Assembly: GCF_017316025.1 (NCBI RefSeq)
Contig: NZ_JAFLVT010000008.1
Location: forward strand, 310,001-374,000
Reading direction: 5' to 3'
DNA length: 64,000 nucleotides
DNA from: Candidatus Enterococcus myersii
Lineage (GTDB): Bacteria > Bacillota > Bacilli > Lactobacillales > Enterococcaceae
Shown: positions 10,381-19,733 of the stretch, piece by piece
How positions within the stretch are numbered: position 1 is the stretch's first letter
How the letters are laid out: every line of letters starts with the position of its first letter
Made by a program: the position numbers and the translations under genes
The notes under the pieces: generated by a model
Databases searched by the model: none
What the model was told of the DNA's origin: nothing
The model's input: only the letters and a program-made list of their open reading frames with translations

Positions 10381-11234
10381 AATAGTCCTTCTAAAAGGGC
10401 AAAGTAGATGCCAAGGGATAATAAATCGGCGGCACCCCCAGGACTCCAATTGCGGGAAATTAAAATTTCATCATATTGGATGAGCGCTCTTATTAGTTCT
10501 GCGTTGGTTAACTCTTTTGCATGGAGTTGCTGCATTTCTGCCTTTAGCGTAATAAGGGCTGTTGCTCCGCCGCGATGTAAGACGTTACTGTCTTCTAATT
10601 CACTCATTAAAAAGACCAATGCCCGTAATAATAATTCTTCACGGGGCAAATTACGATTTTCCCGCAGATAAGGAAGTAAAACTTCTCCTAAAGCCGGATA
10701 ACCTGCTGCGGCTTGACCACGAATGCCTGTCGCTCCTTTAGCTAGGTAAAGCTTTTCACCGTGTGTCAGTTCTTTTTTTGACGCAACATTTTTAAAGTCG
10801 GTTTTTAATAAGTCTTTGGTAATGGCTTGACTTAATTTTAAAATATTTTCAGAGTCAGTTGCAGTCAAAGGCAACTGGCTTTTTTGTAGATGTAGTCCTG
10901 TCGCACCTAATAAAACCGCAAAAGAAAAATTGGCACCTTTATGAGTGTTGATTCCATTTGTCGCAGTAAACATGGCCGCTTCAGCTTGTTGGCCTAGTTG
11001 GCGTAAAGTATAAAACAGTTCAGCCGGAGTTCCCTGGTGTTGTAGTCCGGCTTTTAAATATTGAGAAAAATAAGGGGATAGCGCCAAGATGCTATCAATG
11101 AATAAATAAAAATCCATATCTTTGTGAGCGCCGTTAGTTAGACGGTCCACTAGCCCTGGTTTTGGTGAAAGGGCAACTTCGTAAAAAAGCCCCTTTTCAG
11201 CTGCGGCAACGACGGTGTGGTATTGGTTATTCAA
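10377..11234 (-). CDS. citG: Triphosphoribosyl-dephospho-CoA synthase (citrate lyase prosthetic-group synthesis)
   Basis: CitG joins dephospho-CoA to ATP-derived ribose to make the precursor of the citrate lyase prosthetic group, which CitX then attaches to CitD. The 285-residue protein has the family's conserved blocks: EVALSPKPGLVDRLTNGAHKDM near residues 19-40, GINTHKGANFSF near the middle, and a TGIRGQAAAGYP segment followed by DSNVLHRGG. Translation starts at TTG 11234, overlapping the end of citO by eight bases, with GGAG inside citO as ribosome binding site. In E. faecalis, as I recall it, citG lies at the far end of the lyase operon, so its place here beside citO differs. Confidence 0.92.
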   Translation of the reverse strand: MNNQYHTVVAAAEKGLFYEVALSPKPGLVDRLTNGAHKDMDFYLFIDSILALSPYFSQYLKAGLQHQGTPAELFYTLRQLGQQAEAAMFTATNGINTHKGANFSFAVLLGATGLHLQKSQLPLTATDSENILKLSQAITKDLLKTDFKNVASKKELTHGEKLYLAKGATGIRGQAAAGYPALGEVLLPYLRENRNLPREELLLRALVFLMSELEDSNVLHRGGATALITLKAEMQQLHAKELTNAELIRALIQYDEILISRNWSPGGAADLLSLGIYFALLEGLF

Positions 11235-11922
11235 TTTGATGTGACTCCATTTCTTGTAAAATAAATTGTAAGGAGTGGTTTAAATGTTCATGGGTAATTA
11301 GCGTTACTTGGGTAATATCGTTTGTCACCATACCGCGATAAAGTAGCCAATGCTCCTCTAGTGCGCGATAACGCCGTTCAGATGAGCGAATGGCAATATC
11401 ACGAAAATAAACGAGGTAGGCTTGTAGATCTGTCACAATAGTTTTCAAACGTTTCATCTGACTCTTTTCATAAATAAACGAATTGAAGTCAGAGAAGTTT
11501 TGTAAAACTTCATCGACTTTATCTTCTTGATTGAGGCGGTCGCCTTCTTCTAATAAAGCCCGCAAATCATCGAAATCTTTTGGGGTCATAAGCTGCATGG
11601 CCTTAATTGTCGCAAGTGTATCCAGCGACTTGCGAATATCATAAATTTCGTGGGCGTCTTTTATACTAATTCCTTTAACTACGATACCAACGCGGGGAAC
11701 ATGTTCGACTAATTGTTCTTCTACTAATTGGTGCAAAGCAAAGCGAATCGGGGTCCGACTGATATTTAGCGTTTCTGAGAATTCTTTTTCGTTGATTCTC
11801 TCACCAGCAGGAATTTGACCTAAAATAATACTTTTTCGAAATGCTTCGTAAATAGAAAGTTTTAAGGGTTGATTTTGAGATAAGTCTAAATTATTTTTAA
11901 CGGCTGCAATGGTTGCGTTCAT
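11227..11922 (-). CDS. citO: GntR-family (FadR-type) transcriptional regulator of citrate genes
   Basis: The protein has an N-terminal winged helix (about 20-85, with EKEFSETLNISRTPIRFALHQL as recognition region) and a C-terminal all-helical FCD-type ligand domain. Its position between citG and the citrate transporter, divergent from the lyase operon, makes it the CitO/CitI-type activator that responds to citrate; that function is taken from the E. faecalis system. ATG 11922 fits the upstream AAAGGATG better than an in-frame TTG at 11931. It is tightly coupled to citG by overlap. Confidence 0.85.
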   Translation of the reverse strand: MNATIAAVKNNLDLSQNQPLKLSIYEAFRKSIILGQIPAGERINEKEFSETLNISRTPIRFALHQLVEEQLVEHVPRVGIVVKGISIKDAHEIYDIRKSLDTLATIKAMQLMTPKDFDDLRALLEEGDRLNQEDKVDEVLQNFSDFNSFIYEKSQMKRLKTIVTDLQAYLVYFRDIAIRSSERRYRALEEHWLLYRGMVTNDITQVTLITHEHLNHSLQFILQEMESHQIE

Positions 11923-12059
11923 TTTTATCAATCATCCTTTTATGGAAGTCTTTTTAAGTGAATTGGGACTTGATTTCTCGCCTCATCATATTTTCTATCT
12001 TGTTATTTGTCAACAAGCGTTTTTTCTTTTAGATAATAGTAGGTAATAAAAAGAAAAAA

Positions 12060-12092
12060 ACCGGGTCGAAAATGGCCCGGTTTTTTTTGTAA
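12060..12092. terminator. Strong terminator between citH and citO
   Basis: AAACCGGG at about 12058-12065 and CCCGGTTT around a short AT-rich loop, with T-tracts on both strands, lies directly after the citH stop codon. It separates citH from citO-citG, which suggests that citO has its own promoter in 11923-12058 or depends on read-through. Confidence 0.88.
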
Positions 12093-12094
12093 CT

Positions 12095-13489
12095 TTATTT
12101 TTGTGGGATATAAAACGGTAAGTGACCGAATAACATAATCGTTACCACGAAGATGACGAAGATACAAGCGGCCCATTTCCCAGCTTCTCGTTGCCATTGT
12201 CCCATATCTAGTTTTGTTAAACGTAGTAGTAAGTAGATAAATGCTACTAATGGTGACAATAAGTGGAATGCTTGTCCCATTAATGAAGCAAGTGCCATTT
12301 GCATATTGGTAAAACCATAAGCACGACCTGCTTCAGCTAAGACTGGCATAACACCAAAGTAGAAACCATCATTTGAGATGAAGAATGTACCTGGTGCTGA
12401 AATTAATGCAATTACAATACCCCAGAAACCAGCAAGTTGTTTTGGAATAATGTAAGTGAAACTTGTTGCCAATGCTTCAGCTAAACCTGAACCTTGGAAA
12501 ATACCCATGAAGACACCAGCAGCAAAAACTAGAATAACTACTTGAACAGCATCGCCACCGTTAGCGCCGATACGAGCTGACTGATCTTTTAAGACAGGGT
12601 AGTTTACGATTAACGCAATACAAGTACCTAATAAGAACAAGAACAATGGTGGTTGTGCAAACCAACCAGGTAAACCAATTTGATCTGCAAATGAACTCAA
12701 TACTAACCAAGCAATTAAAACAATAGTCATGATTCCATTAAAAGCAAAAAGTTTTGGACGACGAATTGCCATTGTTTCTGGGTCTGTAACAGCAGTCATT
12801 TCTTCAATTTCTGCATCTGATAATTCTTTAATCCCTAAGCGTTTTCTTTCCTGACGTCCCATGTGAGGTGCTACTATAAAGATAACGAATAAAACAGAAA
12901 GAATCATACCTGGCATTAGGTAAGCTAGAATTTCAGCACCAACATCTAACACGGCCATTGCCCGTGCAGTTGGTCCGCCCCATGGCAATAAGTTCATGAT
13001 TGTGTTTTGCAAAATAACCAAAACACCTAGGTTCATTAATTTCATATCTAATTTTTTATAGATTGGAATAAAAGCAGAACAGCAGATTAATGTTGTTGTT
13101 GTACCGTCACCGTTTAAAGAAACAGCTGCGGCTACAACTGCAGTGGCAATCAAAACTTTCATTGGATCGCCTTTGGCAAAATGGATCATTTTTTTAGTGA
13201 TTGGATCAAAAAGGCCAGCATCTAACATGATAGAGAAGTAAAGGATGGCAAATAATAACATGATCCCTGTGTTAGAGGTTGTTTTGATACCTTCCATAAC
13301 CCAATCGCCGATATTGTTGCTACCGGCTACACCGTCAACGACAGGTGGTGCGGTTACACCAGCAGCCAGTGCGATTAAAGCAAATACTAAAGGAATAATA
13401 ACTAATGACGTAAGTGGAGATAATTTCTTTTTCATGATAACGAACATGAAGACGATAATCATGAGGTAAGACAAAATAGTAAGTAACAT
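12095..13489 (-). CDS. citH: CitMHS-family citrate-metal:proton symporter
   Basis: This 464-residue protein with about 12 hydrophobic segments belongs to the CitMHS family, which takes up citrate complexed to a divalent metal ion together with protons. Features are the SLNGDGTTTTLICCSAF motif in the first half, the long charged cytoplasmic loop around residues 205-250 (ERKRLGIKELSDAEIEEM), and ISAPGTFFISNDGFYFG in the second half. AAGGAAGAAGG precedes the ATG. As the first gene leftward of the divergent control region it supplies the substrate for the lyase operon. Confidence 0.93.
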   Translation of the reverse strand: MLLTILSYLMIIVFMFVIMKKKLSPLTSLVIIPLVFALIALAAGVTAPPVVDGVAGSNNIGDWVMEGIKTTSNTGIMLLFAILYFSIMLDAGLFDPITKKMIHFAKGDPMKVLIATAVVAAAVSLNGDGTTTTLICCSAFIPIYKKLDMKLMNLGVLVILQNTIMNLLPWGGPTARAMAVLDVGAEILAYLMPGMILSVLFVIFIVAPHMGRQERKRLGIKELSDAEIEEMTAVTDPETMAIRRPKLFAFNGIMTIVLIAWLVLSSFADQIGLPGWFAQPPLFLFLLGTCIALIVNYPVLKDQSARIGANGGDAVQVVILVFAAGVFMGIFQGSGLAEALATSFTYIIPKQLAGFWGIVIALISAPGTFFISNDGFYFGVMPVLAEAGRAYGFTNMQMALASLMGQAFHLLSPLVAFIYLLLRLTKLDMGQWQREAGKWAACIFVIFVVTIMLFGHLPFYIPQK

Positions 13490-13919
13490 TTCCTTCTTCC
13501 TTTCAAAAACAGTTTTTTTGTGCTAGCGCCAAAATGTGATGTAAAAGCTGGCTAACAAATGCATTTTTTCACAATTCTTCTGCTAACGCTTACATCATAC
13601 GTAAGAATTTTCTAAAAAAAAACAAGCTTTTTAAAAAGGAACACGAAAAAAACAATTTGAGACAACAAATCTTATTTAGTGCTTAAAAAGTTATTAATAA
13701 AATCTTAACGGAGTGAAAAGGCTGTTAAATCAACGTTTTAAAGCGTTTTTAGTAAAATGTGTGATTTTGAAACAGTAAAAGAACAATTTAATCAGAAAGC
13801 AAATCTTCTCAATAAAGTAAATCATTCTATAATGAGGATGTTGTAAGACAGTAACACCAAATTTTGAAATTATCTGTAGCCGACAAGGTTTAAGAAGATG
13901 AAAAGAAAGGAGTGAGTCG
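13490..13919. promoter_or_regulatory. Divergent citrate control region
   Basis: This 430-base AT-rich stretch without genes separates citH from oadH. It holds a good cre-like site at 13581-13594, a TATAAT -10 at 13828-13833 for the rightward operon with no convincing -35 in front of it, and several AT-rich tracts. A poor -35 is what an activator-dependent promoter would show, consistent with CitO. The long 5' leader (about 13840-13919) has no obvious riboswitch fold. Confidence 0.75.
13581..13594. promoter_or_regulatory. cre site (CcpA binding)
   Basis: TGCTAACGCTTACA matches the catabolite response element consensus closely, with the central CG intact. Its place between citH and the rightward promoter implies CcpA-mediated repression of citrate use when preferred sugars are present, as is known for E. 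faecalis citrate genes. Confidence 0.75.
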
Positions 13920-14237
13920 ATGGGATTATGGGATTTTTTCCGTCAAAAGAAAACCGAAGAAGCGCAACCTATCTCACCTTCTGCAGTAGAGAAACAACCT
14001 ACATCACCATGGCAGGAAGTACCCGCTTATATTGAAACAGATCCAAAAAATTATGAACTTGTTAGCGTTATTGCCTCCGCAATTATGGCCGGTGAACAGT
14101 CAGATAGCCAGTTTGTCGTGAAACGAATCTTAGAACGCAATCCTGAGGCCAAGCTCGTATCCATTATCTCAGCGAGTATTGCTGCAGGTGAACAAGAAGA
14201 CAGTCAATTGACGGTCAAGAAAATCATGAAAAAATAA
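13920..14237 (+). CDS. oadH: OadH-type subunit of membrane oxaloacetate decarboxylase
   Basis: This small soluble protein of 105 residues is first in the rightward citrate operon. Two halves of its C-terminal part repeat each other: ELVSVIASAIMAGEQSDSQFVVKRI and KLVSIISASIAAGEQEDSQLTVKKI, each listed here only as shape (aliphatic helix, AGEQxDSQ, basic end). The 'VIASAI...VVKRI' pattern resembles the C-terminal helix of gamma/delta subunits of biotin-dependent decarboxylases. There is no membrane segment. By position it equals oadH of E. faecalis, which is reported as part of the Oad complex. GAAAGGAG precedes the start. Confidence 0.75.
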   Translation: MGLWDFFRQKKTEEAQPISPSAVEKQPTSPWQEVPAYIETDPKNYELVSVIASAIMAGEQSDSQFVVKRILERNPEAKLVSIISASIAAGEQEDSQLTVKKIMKK

Positions 14238-14264
14238 AACTATCTATGAAAGAGGAGAATGATT

Positions 14265-14660
14265 ATGTTACGTAAATTCAAAATTGCAATTGATGGAACA
14301 GAGTATTTAGTAGAAATGGAAGAAATTGGCGGCGTGCCACAGCCGGCAGCACCAGCACCACAAACAGCTGCACCAGTTCAAACAGCTCCTGCAGCAGCGC
14401 CAAAAGAAGAAGCACCACAAGCAACTGCCGCTACAACACCAGCAAGTGCAGATGCAATGACAGCTCCAATGCCGGGAACAATTTTGAAAATTTTAGTAAA
14501 CGTTGGCGATGAAGTCAAAGAAAATCAACCAGTTATGATTTTAGAAGCGATGAAAATGGAAAATGAAGTTGTTGCACCAAAAGCTGGTACAGTAACAGGA
14601 ATTCATGTGACACAAGGCCAAATGGTTAACCCTGGTGAAGCGTTAATTACAATTGGTTAA
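14265..14660 (+). CDS. oadD: Biotin carrier subunit of oxaloacetate decarboxylase
   Basis: This 131-residue biotin carboxyl carrier protein has a short N-terminal region (MLRKFKIAIDGTEY), a flexible Ala/Pro/Thr-rich linker at about 27-62, and a C-terminal biotinyl domain with the EAMKMEN motif. Lysine 97 is the biotinylation site. It carries the carboxyl group from the OadA active site to the membrane subunit OadB. ATG 14265 is preferred over ATG 14259 because AGAGGAG is then seven bases upstream. In this organism the carrier is a separate gene instead of being fused to OadA. Confidence 0.93.
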   Translation: MLRKFKIAIDGTEYLVEMEEIGGVPQPAAPAPQTAAPVQTAPAAAPKEEAPQATAATTPASADAMTAPMPGTILKILVNVGDEVKENQPVMILEAMKMENEVVAPKAGTVTGIHVTQGQMVNPGEALITIG

Positions 14661-14704
14661 TTTGATCGATTAGAAATGAAAATTTGATATAGGAAGTGAA
14701 TTAA

Positions 14705-15820
14705 GTGGAAACTCTTTTAGAAGGAATTATCGGTATGGGACAAGAGCCGGGAAGAATTGTCATGATGCTAATCGGCGGCTTGTTGATGTACCTAGGGATT
14801 AAAAAAGAATACGAACCAACATTATTGGTGCCAATGGGTCTGGGAACAATTTTAGTGAACTTCCCAAATTCAGGTGTTTTACAAGCCGGTGGCGAAGCTG
14901 GTCCTTTCCAAGTATTATTTGATGCCGGAATCAGTACAGAATTATTCCCACTACTATTATTTATCGGGATTGGTGCCATGATCGATTTTGGGCCATTATT
15001 ACAAAATCCGTTCTTGCTATTATTCGGTGCAGCTGCCCAATTTGGTATTTTCTTTACTGTTATCGTAGCCGTTTTACTTGGCTTTGATATTAATGATGCT
15101 GCTTCAATCGGGATTATCGGTGCCGCAGACGGTCCGACTTCAATCTTTGTGGCGAACACATTGAACTCAAAATATATGGGGGCAATTATGGTAGCGGCTT
15201 ACTCATACATGGCCTTGGTACCAATTATCCAACCAGTAGCCATTAAAGCTGTTACAACGAAAAAAGAACGTCAAATCCGCATGACCTATCATGCTGGGGC
15301 GGTATCACAAACAGCAAAAATTTTATTCCCAATCGTTATTACGATCGTAGCAGGTTTGATTGCGCCAGTGTCATTGCCATTAGTAGGTTTCTTAATGTTT
15401 GGTAACTTGTTAAGAGAATGTGGCGTTTTAGATCGTTTGTCAGTTTCCGCACAAAACGAATTGGTTAACTTGGTAAGTATCTTACTTGGTTTAACAATTT
15501 CAGTAAAAATGCAAGCCAACGATTTCTTAAAAGTAGATACATTAATCGTTATCGGGTTAGGTTTAGTCGCATTTGTGATGGACTCTGTCGGTGGTGTGTT
15601 GTTTGCCAAAGTGTTGAACTTGTTTAGAAAAGAAAAAGTAAATCCAATGATTGGTGCTGCTGGTATTTCTGCGTTCCCAATGTCAAGTCGTGTTATTCAA
15701 AAAATGGCGACAGAAGAAGATCCGCAAAACTTCATTTTGATGCATGCAGCTGGTGCCAACGTTTCAGGTCAGATTGCTTCTGTTATCGCAGGCGGTCTGT
15801 TATTAGCGCTATTAGCATAA
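14705..15820 (+). CDS. oadB: Oxaloacetate decarboxylase, membrane beta subunit
   Basis: OadB is the polytopic membrane subunit that decarboxylates carboxybiotin and couples this to sodium export. The 371-residue sequence shows the family hallmarks: GIGAMIDFGPLLQNP near residue 90, the IIGAADGPTSIF segment with the essential aspartate of the re-entrant region, and the C-terminal SSRVIQKMATEEDPQNFILMHAAGANVSGQI helix, given here by its landmarks only. The start is GTG with AGGAAGTGA upstream. It follows oadD by 44 bases in the citrate operon. Confidence 0.95.
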   Translation: METLLEGIIGMGQEPGRIVMMLIGGLLMYLGIKKEYEPTLLVPMGLGTILVNFPNSGVLQAGGEAGPFQVLFDAGISTELFPLLLFIGIGAMIDFGPLLQNPFLLLFGAAAQFGIFFTVIVAVLLGFDINDAASIGIIGAADGPTSIFVANTLNSKYMGAIMVAAYSYMALVPIIQPVAIKAVTTKKERQIRMTYHAGAVSQTAKILFPIVITIVAGLIAPVSLPLVGFLMFGNLLRECGVLDRLSVSAQNELVNLVSILLGLTISVKMQANDFLKVDTLIVIGLGLVAFVMDSVGGVLFAKVLNLFRKEKVNPMIGAAGISAFPMSSRVIQKMATEEDPQNFILMHAAGANVSGQIASVIAGGLLLALLA

Positions 15821-15865
15821 TAATTTGCAAGTGAAAAACAGCTTGATAACAAAAGGAGGAAAACC

Positions 15866-15988
15866 ATGTTTGAAGATTTAAAAATTGCATTTGAACTATT
15901 AGGTTTTGGTTGGGGCGGCGTTTTTGTCGTAATCTTAATCATTTACGCAGCCTCACAATTATTGGCGAAATTATTTCCGCCAAAATAA
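15866..15988 (+). CDS. Small membrane subunit, probable OadG-like anchor (40 aa)
   Basis: A 40-codon gene starts at ATG 15866 with a strong AAAGGAGGA upstream. It encodes a short amphipathic start (MFEDLKIAFELLGFGWGG), one transmembrane helix (VFVVILIIYAASQLL) and a short basic tail ending FPPK. This is the layout of the membrane-anchoring N terminus of gamma subunits of sodium-pumping decarboxylases, but without their soluble C-terminal part. Between oadB and citC it is most likely the membrane anchor of the Oad complex. It is easy to miss in automatic annotation because of its size. Confidence 0.8.
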   Translation: MFEDLKIAFELLGFGWGGVFVVILIIYAASQLLAKLFPPK

Positions 15989-16009
15989 AAAATAATCGGG
16001 TGAGAAAAG

Positions 16010-17005
16010 ATGTTAACACTAAAAAGACTCTGGTTGATCCAAGATGTAAAAGACCATAATCAGTGGAGTGAATTTTTACAAGCCGGTGGGCTGCACCCTG
16101 CTGAAGATGCGACGTATACTGTAGGAATTTATGATGGTGAAGAATTAATTGCGACCGGATCTCTGTCAGACAATATCATTAAGTATTTATTAGTATGCAA
16201 AAGATATCAATCTGAAAACTTGTTGACACAAATTATTGTTCATTTAATTGAACGCTTGCATGAAGAGGATATTTTTCACTACTTTGTTTACACTGCACCG
16301 GATAAAGAAGTTATTTTTCGTTCTTTAGGATTCAAAAAAATCATGAATACTAAAGAAGTATTGTTTATGGAACAAGGAGAACCTAGTTTTGACGACTATT
16401 TAAATTATATTGCTCGTTTTGATCATCCAGGTGAAAACGGTAGTATCGTGATGAATGCTAATCCGTTTACCTTAGGCCATAAATACTTGGTGGAACAAGC
16501 ACGTAAAGTTTGTGATCATGTCTATGTTTTTGTTGTCTCAGAAGAAAAATCAGAATTTTCCAGTCCTGAACGCTTCGCTTTAGTTAAAAACGGCTTAAAA
16601 GAGTTTGAAGATGTGACGGTTTTACCGGCCAGAGATTATATGGTGTCATCTTTAACATTCCCAGCCTATTTCTTAAAAGATCGTGCCGAGTTAAATGTTG
16701 CTAGCGTTCAAGCCCGTTTAGATGCAACCCTTTTTAAAGAACGTATCGCACCTGTATTGCATATTAAAAAGCGCTTTGTTGGAGAGGAACCTTATTCAAA
16801 AGTAACCAATGTTTACAATGAAGCGATGAAAGAAGTATTTCGTCCGGATCTGTCACTGACTATCTTGCCTCGTTTGGCAATTGAAGGTGAAATCGTCAGC
16901 GCAACCAAAGTACGACAAGCACTCCAAGATCACAATGAGCCACTTGTCCAATCCTTCGTTCCGGACACTGTTTTAGCTTACTTGAAAGAGAAAAATAAAA
17001 TTTGA
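16010..17005 (+). CDS. citC: [Citrate (pro-3S)-lyase] ligase
   Basis: CitC acetylates the thiol of the CitD prosthetic group with acetate and ATP, switching citrate lyase on. The 331 residues contain an N-terminal GNAT-like domain (about 1-120) and a C-terminal nucleotidyltransferase domain. That domain carries [14 protein letters not shown] around residue 150 and a SATKVRQAL motif near residue 305. It lies 21 bases after the small membrane subunit gene in the same operon. Confidence 0.94.
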   Translation: MLTLKRLWLIQDVKDHNQWSEFLQAGGLHPAEDATYTVGIYDGEELIATGSLSDNIIKYLLVCKRYQSENLLTQIIVHLIERLHEEDIFHYFVYTAPDKEVIFRSLGFKKIMNTKEVLFMEQGEPSFDDYLNYIARFDHPGENGSIVMNANPFTLGHKYLVEQARKVCDHVYVFVVSEEKSEFSSPERFALVKNGLKEFEDVTVLPARDYMVSSLTFPAYFLKDRAELNVASVQARLDATLFKERIAPVLHIKKRFVGEEPYSKVTNVYNEAMKEVFRPDLSLTILPRLAIEGEIVSATKVRQALQDHNEPLVQSFVPDTVLAYLKEKNKI

Positions 17006-17015
17006 GGTGAAAATT

Positions 17016-17324
17016 GTGGAAATCAAAAAAAGTGCAGTAGCTGGTACTGTGGAGTCAAGTGACATTATGGTTACTGTCGCTCCAAACCAAGAAGAAAAAA
17101 TTGCAATTGCGTTAGATAGTAGTGTTGAGAAACAATATGGACAAGAAATTCGTGATTTGATTGAAAACACATTAAAACGCTTGGATGTAACAGCTGCTAA
17201 GGTAACAGCAGTCGACAAAGGTGCATTGGATTGTACCATTCAAGCGCGGACATTGACCGCGGTTTACCGTGCGAGTGAAGTCGCAGAATACGACTGGAAG
17301 GAGATCGACTCATGGAACGCTTAA
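17016..17324 (+). CDS. citD: Citrate lyase acyl carrier protein (gamma subunit)
   Basis: CitD carries the phosphoribosyl-dephospho-CoA group on which acetyl and citryl intermediates are bound. The 102-residue protein begins [16 protein letters not shown]; the serine in the GTVESSD segment is the expected attachment site. I chose GTG 17016 since GAGGTGA lies just before it; an in-frame GTG at 17007 is itself part of that site. Its end overlaps citE by 13 bases, indicating translational coupling. Confidence 0.93.
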   Translation: MEIKKSAVAGTVESSDIMVTVAPNQEEKIAIALDSSVEKQYGQEIRDLIENTLKRLDVTAAKVTAVDKGALDCTIQARTLTAVYRASEVAEYDWKEIDSWNA

Positions 17325-18199
17325 GAAGAACGATGATGTTTGTACCTGGTGCTAATGCCGCAATGTTGAGAGATGCGCCTTTATATGGTGCTGATTCAAT
17401 TATGTTTGACTTAGAAGATGCTGTTTCTTTAAAAGAAAAAGACTCAGCTCGGACTTTGGTTCACTTTGCTTTAAAAACATTTGATTACAGCAGTGTGGAA
17501 ACCGTAGTCCGAATTAACAGCTTGGATACAGTAGGTGCACAAGATATTGCTGCAATGGTCTTAGCTGGCGTCAATGTTATCCGTTTGCCAAAAACTGAAA
17601 CAGCACAAGATATTGTGGATGTAGATGTTGAAATTACAAAAGTAGAAGAAGCAAATGGAATTGTCGTTGGGACTACTAAAATGATGGCAGCGATTGAATC
17701 AGCTGAAGGCGTCTTAAATGCCCGGGAAATTGCGAAAGCTTCTACCCGATTAATTGGTATTGCCCTTGGTGCAGAAGACTATGTAACCAACATGAAGACG
17801 CGTCGCTATCCAGATGGACAAGAATTGTTCTTTGCCCGTAGTTTCATTCTTCATTCTGCAAGAGCAGCCGGCATTGCCGCAATCGATACAGTTTATTCAG
17901 ATGTCGATAATGAAGCAGGTTTCTTAAAAGAAGTTGAAATGATTAAACAACTTGGTTTTGATGGAAAATCAGTGATTAATCCGCGCCAAATTCCACTTGT
18001 CAATAAAGTATATGCACCGACTGAAAAAGAAATTCAAAACGCAAAAGAAGTAATTTGGGGAATCAGAGAAGCCGAAGCCAAAGGATCTGGCGTTATTTCA
18101 GTTAACGGAAAAATGGTAGATAAACCTATCGTGGAACGGGCAGAACGTGTCATTGCTTTAGCAAAAGCTGCCAAGTTGATTTCCGAGGAGGATATTTAA
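17312..18199 (+). CDS. citE: Citrate lyase beta subunit (citryl-ACP lyase)
   Basis: CitE cleaves (3S)-citryl-ACP to oxaloacetate and acetyl-ACP. The 295-residue TIM-barrel protein of the HpcH/HpaI family begins [19 protein letters not shown]. It has the metal-binding [13 protein letters not shown] segment near residue 32, an E in AAIESAEGV, and GAEDYVTNM near residue 155. AAGGAG precedes the start inside citD. Confidence 0.95.
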   Translation: MERLRRTMMFVPGANAAMLRDAPLYGADSIMFDLEDAVSLKEKDSARTLVHFALKTFDYSSVETVVRINSLDTVGAQDIAAMVLAGVNVIRLPKTETAQDIVDVDVEITKVEEANGIVVGTTKMMAAIESAEGVLNAREIAKASTRLIGIALGAEDYVTNMKTRRYPDGQELFFARSFILHSARAAGIAAIDTVYSDVDNEAGFLKEVEMIKQLGFDGKSVINPRQIPLVNKVYAPTEKEIQNAKEVIWGIREAEAKGSGVISVNGKMVDKPIVERAERVIALAKAAKLISEEDI

Positions 18200-18200
18200 A

Positions 18201-19733
18201 ATGACAACAAATAAATTAGGTCGCGAAATTCCAACACAATTTGCTGAACAATATGGTGTTTTTGAAGGTGAATTAGCAAATATCAAAGAATACCAAGAAT
18301 CAAGTCGTAAGATTAAACCTGTTAAACCAAGAGACACGAAACTTTTAGGGAGTATTCGTGAAGCGATTGAAAAAACGGGCTTAAAAGACGGCATGACAAT
18401 TTCATTCCACCATCATTTCCGTGAAGGTGACTTTGTTATGAATATGGTTTTAGAAGAAATTGCTAAAATGGGGATTAAAAATTTATCCATTGCACCAAGT
18501 TCTATTGCCAATGTTCATGCACCATTAATTGATCATATTAAAAACGGTGTGGTCACCAATATTACGTCAAGTGGTTTGCGGGACAAAGTCGGCGCAGCCA
18601 TCTCAGAAGGAATTATGGAAAACCCGGTTGTGATCCGTTCCCACGGTGGGCGTGCCCGGGCGATTGCCACAGGAGATGTCCACATTGACGTTGCCTTTTT
18701 AGGCGCGCCAAGTTCAGATGAATACGGCAATGCCAATGGTACGGTTGGTAAAGCAACGTGTGGTTCTTTAGGCTATGCTATGATTGATGCTAAATATGCT
18801 GATCAAGTCGTTATCATTACTGATACTTTAATGCCTTATCCAAATACACCAATCAGCATTCCTCAAACAGATGTTGATTATGTAGTAGAAGTTGACGCCA
18901 TTGGCGATCCAAACGGAATTGCAAAAGGTGCAACCCGTTTTACTAAAAATCCAAAAGAATTATTAATTGCCGAATATGCAGCAAAAGTGATTACAAATTC
19001 ACCTTATTACAAAGAAGGTTTTTCTTTCCAAACAGGTACAGGTGGCGCAGCTTTAGCGGTTTCACGTTTTATGCGCGAAGCAATGCTTAAAGATGGTATT
19101 AAAGCCAGCTTTGCTTTAGGTGGAATCACCAATGCGATGGTGGAACTATTAGAAGAAGGACTTGTGGAAAAAATTATCGATGTGCAAGATTTTGATCATC
19201 CTTCTGCTATTTCATTAGGCAAAAATGCAAATCACTATGAAATTGATGCTAACATGTATGCTTCACCATTAAGTAAAGGTGCTGTGATTAATCAACTAGA
19301 TACAGCAATTTTATCTGCTTTAGAAATTGATACAAACTTTAATGTAAATGTTATTACAGGTTCTGATGGGGTTATCCGCGGCGCTTCAGGGGGACACTCA
19401 GATACTTCAATGGCTTGCAAAATGAGCTTGGTTATTGCACCGATTATTCGTGGTCGGATTGCAACAATTGTCGATCAAGTAAATACGGTTGTTACGCCAG
19501 GTTCAAGTATTGATGTTGTGGTAACAGAAGTTGGGATTGCTATCAATCCAGCACGCCAAGACTTGATTGAACACTTCAAAAAACTAGATGTACCACAATT
19601 TACGATTGAAGAATTAAAAGAAAAAGCATATAGCATCGTAGGAGAACCGCAACCAATTCAATACGGCGATAAAGTCGTAGCTTTAATTGAATACCGCGAT
19701 GGCTCAATCATCGATGTGGTCAAAAATGTCTAA
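18201..19733 (+). CDS. citF: Citrate lyase alpha subunit (citrate:acetyl-ACP transferase)
   Basis: CitF swaps acetyl for citryl on the acyl carrier protein CitD. At 510 residues it has the usual length and family blocks such as [17 protein letters not shown] near residue 65, SHGGRARAI near 149 and [12 protein letters not shown] near 398. A GGAGG ribosome binding site lies at the end of citE. Its last eight bases overlap citX. Confidence 0.96.
   Translation: MTTNKLGREIPTQFAEQYGVFEGELANIKEYQESSRKIKPVKPRDTKLLGSIREAIEKTGLKDGMTISFHHHFREGDFVMNMVLEEIAKMGIKNLSIAPSSIANVHAPLIDHIKNGVVTNITSSGLRDKVGAAISEGIMENPVVIRSHGGRARAIATGDVHIDVAFLGAPSSDEYGNANGTVGKATCGSLGYAMIDAKYADQVVIITDTLMPYPNTPISIPQTDVDYVVEVDAIGDPNGIAKGATRFTKNPKELLIAEYAAKVITNSPYYKEGFSFQTGTGGAALAVSRFMREAMLKDGIKASFALGGITNAMVELLEEGLVEKIIDVQDFDHPSAISLGKNANHYEIDANMYASPLSKGAVINQLDTAILSALEIDTNFNVNVITGSDGVIRGASGGHSDTSMACKMSLVIAPIIRGRIATIVDQVNTVVTPGSSIDVVVTEVGIAINPARQDLIEHFKKLDVPQFTIEELKEKAYSIVGEPQPIQYGDKVVALIEYRDGSIIDVVKNV

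Noticed and set aside
13518-13535. TGCTAGCGCCAAAA near the citH start as a further cre site
   Set aside because: The right half does not match the consensus (CCAAAA instead of TNWCA), so it is weaker than the site at 13581.
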